Below are positions 60,801 through 64,000 of a stretch of 64,000 nt of DNA, piece after piece. A model generated the notes under the pieces. The model was given only the letters and a program-made list of their open reading frames with translations. It did no database searches and was not told the origin of the DNA. The DNA is from Lanius collurio. Taxonomy: Eukaryota; Chordata; Aves; Passeriformes; Laniidae. Numbering within the stretch: the stretch's first letter is position 1; each line of letters opens with the position of its first letter. A program made the translations under genes and the position numbers. The DNA lies in contig JACBWW010000021.1 of assembly GCA_020086605.1 (NCBI GenBank), forward strand, positions 7,519,077 to 7,583,076. The letters run 5' to 3'.

Positions 60801-61744
60801 TGTTTGTTTCCTGCATCAAATAAATTGTGGTATTGAACAACAACGACAACCCCAACTGAAATATCAACCAAGTTCAGGTGATGATCTATGATGCACATAA
60901 CAGCAGCACAGTATGTAAAAACAACAACAAAGACAGACATCAGAGCCTGGCAGCCTTCCAGTGTCTGAAATGACCTGATATAACGCAAGCAATTACATTT
61001 AATTACTGAACAGAAATAGCTGCTGATGCAGAATTACAATAGCTTCAAGATAATGGCTTAGCCCCATTGTAATACTTAACAGGTATGTATAGCATTTAAT
61101 TCATGCTATAAACCACCACCCTGCAGAAATTAATGCATTTTAAAGGATCTTTTAAAACAAGAGAAGTGTAAAAATTGATCAATCCTTTAGCCTTTTATCA
61201 CTGTCAGTAAACTGTTCACAGTTAAACCCCCTAACAATCAGCTCCTCGATTCCTTCCGCTCTTAACGCCTCGTTGCTTTCTAAAAGATCTTGCTTTAAAG
61301 GAAAACTATTGCTATAGACGTGATTTGTTCAGCACCGTCCGGACACCCCAGCCCGGAGATCACCCCCCCGCTTCAGAGATCAACCCCACTCAGGCATCAC
61401 CCCAGCTCAGGAGTCACCCCCTGCCCAAGCATCACCTCCTCTCAGGGATCACCCCCTCCACAGGGACCGCTGCACTCAGCTCTGCCCCCCGCGGCCCCGG
61501 GGGACGCTGCCCACCGCCCCAGCCCGGCCCGCGGGCGGTCCCCACTCTGTCAGCGCTCACCCCCGGCTCCCCCAGACCCCTCACGGCGGAGCCCCTCACC
61601 GCGGGCGCAGGCGGCGCGGCACTGGGCGCTGCGGCACAGGGCGCTGCGGCACGGCACGTCGGGGCGCAGGTAGTGCTCCCGCACCACCCGCACGGCGCGG
61701 CCCTGCTGCCCCCGCAGCTGCAGAACCTTCTCCGTGCGGAGCAT
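47574..61744 (-). CDS. DIS3L: DIS3L exosome exoribonuclease gene, complete CDS in 17 exons
   Basis: DIS3L is the processive 3'-5' hydrolytic RNase bound to the cytoplasmic exosome, an RNase II/R family member. The 17 exons, all GT-AG with consistent phase, join to 3,174 nt (1,057 aa; human is 1,054). Seen in order: an N-terminal PIN-like region (about 50-190), two cold-shock/OB regions (about 240-445), an RNB catalytic domain (about 465-815) and a C-terminal S1-type region (about 845-955). The RNB acidic signature is D480-x5-D486-x-D488-D489 in [16 protein letters not shown], equivalent to the metal-binding aspartates of RNase II. Other RNB motifs are [12 protein letters not shown] and [15 protein letters not shown]. 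The PIN endonuclease is inactive in mammalian DIS3L (known); I did not align its residues here. It is convergent with TIPIN. Confidence 0.98.
47958..48132 (-). CDS. DIS3L: DIS3L exon 16 (residues 896-954)
   Basis: 175 nt, acceptor TTTCATAG, donor GTGAGT. It encodes [39 protein letters not shown] and LSLFDHIT. S1-like region. Confidence 0.95.
48702..48847 (-). CDS. DIS3L: DIS3L exon 15 (residues 848-896)
   Basis: 146 nt, acceptor GCTCCCAG, donor GTGAGC. It encodes [18 protein letters not shown] then [20 protein letters not shown] and VP. Start of the S1-like region. The exon is noticeably GC-richer than its neighbours. Confidence 0.94.
49180..49358 (-). CDS. DIS3L: DIS3L exon 14 (residues 788-847)
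   Basis: 179 nt, acceptor CTTGGCAG, donor GTAAGG. It encodes [20 protein letters not shown] and [13 protein letters not shown], carrying the RNB-family [14 protein letters not shown] motif (798-811) with conserved arginines, then [13 protein letters not shown]. Confidence 0.96.
49457..49611 (-). CDS. DIS3L: DIS3L exon 13 (residues 736-788)
   Basis: 155 nt, acceptor TTTGACAG, donor GTACCT. It encodes [20 protein letters not shown] and [20 protein letters not shown], then FHHYG. RNB domain. Confidence 0.95.
50367..50900 (-). CDS. DIS3L: DIS3L exon 12 (residues 558-736)
   Basis: The largest exon, 534 nt, acceptor GGCTTTCAG, donor GTAGCT. It encodes the middle of the RNB domain, including [40 protein letters not shown] and [11 protein letters not shown], ending GFSIDTR. 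Confidence 0.97.
51456..51548 (-). CDS. DIS3L: DIS3L exon 11 (residues 527-558)
   Basis: 93 nt, acceptor GTTCCTCAG, donor GTAAGG. It encodes [20 protein letters not shown] then [10 protein letters not shown], a conserved RNB segment. Confidence 0.95.
52317..52564 (-). CDS. DIS3L: DIS3L exon 10 (residues 445-527), RNB active site
   Basis: 248 nt, acceptor CTGTACAG, donor GTAAGT. It encodes [20 protein letters not shown] with the catalytic aspartates D480, D486, D488 and D489, then [19 protein letters not shown]. All four acids are intact, so the exonuclease is predicted active. Confidence 0.97.
53230..53391 (-). CDS. DIS3L: DIS3L exon 9 (residues 391-444)
   Basis: 162 nt, phase 0 at both ends, acceptor CGCTGCAG, donor GTTTGT. 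It encodes [40 protein letters not shown] and [14 protein letters not shown], the second cold-shock-like domain. Confidence 0.96.
53737..53906 (-). CDS. DIS3L: DIS3L exon 8 (residues 334-390)
   Basis: 170 nt, acceptor ATTTAAAG, donor GTAATT. It encodes [20 protein letters not shown] and [17 protein letters not shown] then QQAEALQ, part of the cold-shock region. Confidence 0.95.
54462..54641 (-). CDS. DIS3L: DIS3L exon 7 (residues 274-334)
   Basis: 180 nt, acceptor AAAAACAG, donor GTAAGG. It encodes [40 protein letters not shown] and a variable acidic linker to DPMPTG. The 28-T run at 54815-54842 lies 174 bp upstream in transcript sense. Confidence 0.95.
54815..54842. repeat. 28-base T homopolymer in DIS3L intron 6
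   Basis: An uninterrupted run of 28 T on the plus strand (A on the transcript), preceded by a short CT-rich stretch. It could be the remnant tail of a retroelement or simple slippage; no element body was recognised beside it. Confidence 0.9.
55531..55609 (-). CDS. DIS3L: DIS3L exon 6 (residues 248-274)
   Basis: A 79-nt exon, acceptor CTCTTTCAG, donor GTGAGG. It encodes [20 protein letters not shown] then FGSKDT. It is short and was placed by homology and phase. Confidence 0.94.
56279..56328. repeat. A-rich CAA/CAAAA low-complexity tract
   Basis: About 50 bp built from A runs separated by C or CC, within DIS3L intron 5. Confidence 0.8.
56532..56708 (-). CDS. DIS3L: DIS3L exon 5 (residues 189-247)
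   Basis: 177 nt, phase 0 at both ends, acceptor GCATACAG, donor GTATTC. It encodes [19 protein letters not shown] and a charged linker, then [20 protein letters not shown] to GRYLQ, entering the first cold-shock-like domain. Confidence 0.96.
57469..57604 (-). CDS. DIS3L: DIS3L exon 4 (residues 143-188)
   Basis: 136 nt, acceptor TTTTCTAG, donor GTAACA. It encodes [20 protein letters not shown] then [13 protein letters not shown] and EGVFVISFK, the end of the PIN-like domain. Confidence 0.95.
58160..58288 (-). CDS. DIS3L: DIS3L exon 3 (residues 100-143), PIN-like region
   Basis: 129 nt, acceptor TTTCCAG, donor GTTGGT. It encodes [39 protein letters not shown] and WQTR. Phase 2 at both ends. 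Confidence 0.95.
59022..59175 (-). CDS. DIS3L: DIS3L exon 2 (residues 49-100), PIN-like region
   Basis: 154 nt, acceptor ATCTTTCAG, donor GTACTT. It begins [16 protein letters not shown] and continues [20 protein letters not shown] to HQKGRR. It is very close to human. Confidence 0.96.
59176..61599 (-). other. DIS3L: DIS3L intron 1
   Basis: 2.4 kb. AT-rich apart from the promoter-proximal end, which has a short tandem repeat (61354-61460). The remaining introns hold nothing recognised beyond homopolymers. Confidence 0.65.
61354..61460. repeat. Imperfect tandem repeat, unit about 18-20 bp
   Basis: Around six degenerate copies of CAGGNATCACCCCCTNC, seen as successive GAGATCACCCC, AGATCAACCCC, GGCATCACCCC, GGAGTCACCCC, AGCATCACCTC and GGGATCACCCC. 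It lies in DIS3L intron 1, about 140 bp from exon 1. Confidence 0.8.
61600..61744 (-). CDS. DIS3L: DIS3L exon 1 (residues 1-49)
   Basis: GC-rich exon with ATG at 61744-61742 and donor GTGAGG. It encodes [12 protein letters not shown] and [13 protein letters not shown] with a cysteine-rich stretch ([15 protein letters not shown]), matching the human N-terminus with its spaced cysteines. It ends one base into codon 49. Confidence 0.94.
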
Positions 61745-61915
61745 CGGGGCGGCGAGCACCGGCCGGGAATGGCGGACACCGGCGGGGACCGGCGGCCCCA
61801 AGGCCGCGACTGCCGGGGCGCCTGCGCGGGGCGGGGCGCGGGGTCACCGCGCGGGGAACAGCCTCAGCCGAGGGGCGGGAAGAGAGCGGGCGGGGCGGCC
61901 TGAGGGAACCGGGGG
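61745..61915 (-). promoter_or_regulatory. DIS3L: DIS3L GC-rich promoter
   Basis: CpG-rich sequence upstream of the ATG with a GC box GGGGCGGGGC (61828-61837, plus strand) and no TATA box. The start site is not visible. The CpG block extends into exon 1 and the start of intron 1. Confidence 0.65.
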
Positions 61916-61930
61916 GGGACGGGTGGGAGC

Positions 61931-62210
61931 GAGCTGAGGGAGCTGGAACTGGAGCTGAGGGGCAGCGGGAAAGAGCTGAGGGAACCGGGGCGAGCTGAGG
62001 GCACCGGGCCGGCTGAGGGCTGGGCAGGAGTGAGCTGAGTGAGCTGGAGCTGAGGGAGTGCTGAGGGAAAGAGCTGAGGGAACCAGGACGGCCCTGAGAG
62101 CCGGGCGGGAGAGAGCTGAGGGAGCCAGAGCGGGCTGAGGGAATCGATGAGGCTCTGAGGGGTCGGTGAAGTGAGGGCTGAGGAGGAGCTCGACCGGTGC
62201 CGGCGCTGAG
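61931..62210. repeat. GAGCTGAGGGA minisatellite upstream of DIS3L
   Basis: Irregular repetition of GAGCTGAGGGA and GGCTGAGGG variants separated by ACCGGGG-like spacers; at least nine GCTGAGGG-type cores were counted by eye. Units are unequal in length. It begins about 190 bp upstream of the DIS3L start codon. Confidence 0.85.
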
Positions 62211-62793
62211 CCCCGAGGGAGCCGAGGCTTGTGAGGCTGGGCGAACACAGAGGGCAGATTCCTTTAAAATGAGAGATGCGGTTGTGTGACCCTCCATGGT
62301 CTTTCGCAGCACCTTCCAGGAGAAATTCCAGGTCCGTTCCTCAGCCCTGATTTTGTGAGATCACACGCCAGAGTGCTCGGGGAGTTGAGGTAGAGATCAG
62401 GGCAAGGGTGCGTGAGGAGAGCAGGCAAGCCCTAATGACAACTAATTATACAGCAATCACCAATATTGTCCTTCACATTTACGGAGGGGAAGATAAAGGC
62501 ACTGACAGATGAAGTCTAGTCCAAGATGAAAAAGAAAAGCAGTGGAAGGTCAGGAACCCAAAGTAGTGTCTCTGGGTCTGAGTCGCTGCTCTGTGACTGT
62601 AATGCTGCATGTGTGGCGTTTTGGCTATTGTTTTGACTCTCAAAAAAGCATTTGTACTTTCTCAAATAATAATTTCCTACACCGTAACTTCACTTGACTG
62701 TAAATACATGGTGAGAGCTGTGCACTGTTTGTCCTTAGGAGGGAAAAAAAACACTGGGAAAGAGCCGAGGTAGTATATCACTGTGTGTTCCTG
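62211..62793. other. Region between DIS3L promoter repeat and unidentified exons
   Basis: Unique-looking DNA of falling GC content moving right. No exon, RNA gene or transposon was recognised. Confidence 0.5.
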
Positions 62794-62799
62794 TTTATT
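62794..62799 (-). promoter_or_regulatory. AATAAA poly(A) signal after the unidentified exons
   Basis: A canonical AATAAA on the minus strand, 57 nt beyond the predicted stop codon and about 1.05 kb upstream of the DIS3L ATG. It fits termination of a tandem upstream gene, but such hexamers also occur by chance. Confidence 0.35.
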
Positions 62800-62855
62800 C
62801 TACTTCTTATTTTTCACATGTTTTATAAAATGTGTTTCTCCAATGACTAATACTT

Positions 62856-62893
62856 CTAAGTAACCAATTCGTGCCAGTAAATGGAAGCACCAT
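62856..62893 (-). CDS. Possible terminal coding exon of unidentified gene
   Basis: After acceptor CAGCTTCTTACAG the frame reads GASIYWHELVT and stops (TAG at 62858-62856). The phase matches the donor of the exon-like block at 63350-63626: one base plus AT gives Asn. A minus-strand AATAAA lies 57 nt after the stop (62799-62794). The product was not recognised. Confidence 0.3.
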
Positions 62894-63349
62894 CTGTAAG
62901 AAGCTGATTTGCAGAAGCCAAGTTCTCAAACATCTGAGGAGGAGGCGGTGTTATAATTTAGTGAGAGACGACCAAAGTGTAGACTTGGTTTGGGAGTCAG
63001 GATGATTTTAGATGTATTATGTAAGAAGGATGTGAGAGGAAAAGGGAAATGGAGACCAAAATGATGGAGCTCTTGTTCTGTGGGAACAAAGATGAAGTAA
63101 CTCATGCTGATAAAAAGAGCAAAAAAAACCTCAACATTTGGGGAAAAAAGACATTTAATCGAGTCTGAAATGTAGCAGATGCGGATTGCTGACACAGTGA
63201 GGAATATAGACCAGTGCTTACTCAGTGACATTCTATGACTGTAATAAGATGAAGGTTAATTAAATAAAAGTAGCTGAGATCACTGCTCTCATTTGTTCAC
63301 TGTTTCACAGAGGAAAATGGAATACCTTTGGGCCAAGTTCACGCCTTAC

Positions 63350-63626
63350 TGATACTGTTGAGTAGATGCATATGTATTTCTAACATTGCAGTTGGAACAG
63401 TTTTATCACTCTGAATTTCTCCGCTTCCTTCCTCTCTTGGAAGAAACTTCAAATGATTGCAAAAGGCCAAGCTGGAGTCACTAGAGCCAAAGAGAGCTCT
63501 TGACACTTTATCTGACAGCTGAGTTTGTCCCTGTGAGCTCAAAGATGAACTTTCATCATCTCGTATTTCATGCGTCTGGTACTTGGCTTTACACAGGGCA
63601 AGAAGTTGGTGCAGGCACACCCAAAA
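63350..63626 (-). CDS. Exon-like open block of unidentified gene
   Basis: A 277-nt open stretch bounded by acceptor TCCTGCTAG and a strong donor GTAAGG. It encodes FWVCLHQLLALCKAKYQTHE, then a Ser/Gln/Asp-rich part (DDESSSLSSQGQTQLSDK), RALFGSSDSSLAFCNHLKF and TAMLEIHMHLLNSI. Composition looks protein-like and unlike CR1. The acceptor pyrimidine tract is weak. I do not recognise the family. It is on the same strand as DIS3L and about 1.6 kb upstream of its ATG. Confidence 0.4.
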
Positions 63627-63709
63627 CTAGCAGGATAACATGTGCATATTTAATTGTTTTAAAATAAAATTTGCAAAAATGCTAGAGTACCACTATTAGA
63701 AGATCTTAC

Positions 63710-63744
63710 CAAGTGTTGAAGAATAAAGATGAAGTGCAGTCTGC
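63710..63744 (-). CDS. Possible small upstream exon of unidentified gene
   Basis: A strong donor GTAAGA after 63710 and a candidate acceptor TTCTGCAG before 63744 define 35 nt that read RLHFIFILQHL and join in phase 0 to the next block, giving a continuous leucine-rich run. The start could be elsewhere, because the open frame extends a little further upstream. Confidence 0.25.
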
Positions 63745-64000
63745 CTGCAGAACTATGGGACATACATACAGCTTCACTTCATAAAGTACTTGTAAAGAAA
63801 AAAATCATGGTAGAATACAAAGACATAAGTACAAATATTATTTTTATAGAGTATTCCTCACTTTGTGCAATGCTCCCATGGATAACACCAGCAAGTGCTA
63901 GAGAAGCTTTTATTTTACATGGGCAATAGAAGTCTTTAAAGTTCAATCCCGTGTTTGTGCTTGCCTGGGATGGGAAGCGGGAGCCTCTCGGGAGCTCTCC

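Noticed and set aside
61325..62312. Long open frames around DIS3L exon 1 (up to 238 codons)
   Set aside because: Same cause: GC-rich repeats and the CpG island. Only the exon 1 frame matches a known protein.
62856..62933. Alternative start of the last unidentified exon at 62933 (reading MFENLASANQLL)
   Set aside because: The acceptor there is good, but joining it to the preceding donor puts a TGA immediately in frame; the acceptor at 62893 keeps the frame open to the stop.

Overview
This window is vertebrate nuclear DNA, most likely from a bird and possibly a songbird. It has long introns with GT-AG junctions, CpG-rich promoters, many chicken-repeat-1 (CR1) LINE 3' ends, and protein sequences very close to chicken and human orthologues. 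No bacterial, viral or organellar genes were seen. It covers the block syntenic with human 15q22: DIS3L, TIPIN, MAP2K1.

Layout, left to right. (1) 1-1740: flank with no recognised gene; plus-strand poly(A) signals at 1793-1806 could end a convergent neighbour (SNAPC5 in mammals). (2) 1740-34800: MAP2K1 (MEK1) on the minus strand. All 11 coding exons could be placed base by base (1,188 nt, 395 codons plus stop), with intron 1 of 14.6 kb and a CpG-island promoter carrying two NRF1-type sites. (3) 34.8-40.4 kb: intergenic DNA, AT-rich in the middle, with CR1 copies next to both flanking promoters. (4) 40.4-46.9 kb: TIPIN on the plus strand. A CpG promoter with a perfect E2F palindrome is followed by a probable non-coding exon 1 and seven coding exons (828 nt, 275 aa). 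(5) 46.5-47.6 kb: tail-to-tail space between TIPIN and DIS3L. (6) 47.5-61.8 kb: DIS3L on the minus strand, 17 coding exons (3,174 nt, 1,057 aa). (7) 61.8-62.2 kb: GC-rich promoter and a minisatellite. (8) 62.8-63.75 kb: three exon-like blocks on the minus strand that splice in frame to a stop and an AATAAA. They look like the 3' end of an unidentified gene lying to the right. This is the least explained part of the window.

The three named genes act in separate processes: MEK1 in Ras/RAF/ERK signalling, TIPIN in the replication-fork protection complex and S-phase checkpoint, DIS3L as the catalytic 3'-5' exonuclease of the cytoplasmic exosome. Their linkage is ancestral synteny, not an operon. 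All three reading frames are intact and every junction in them is GT-AG with matching phase.
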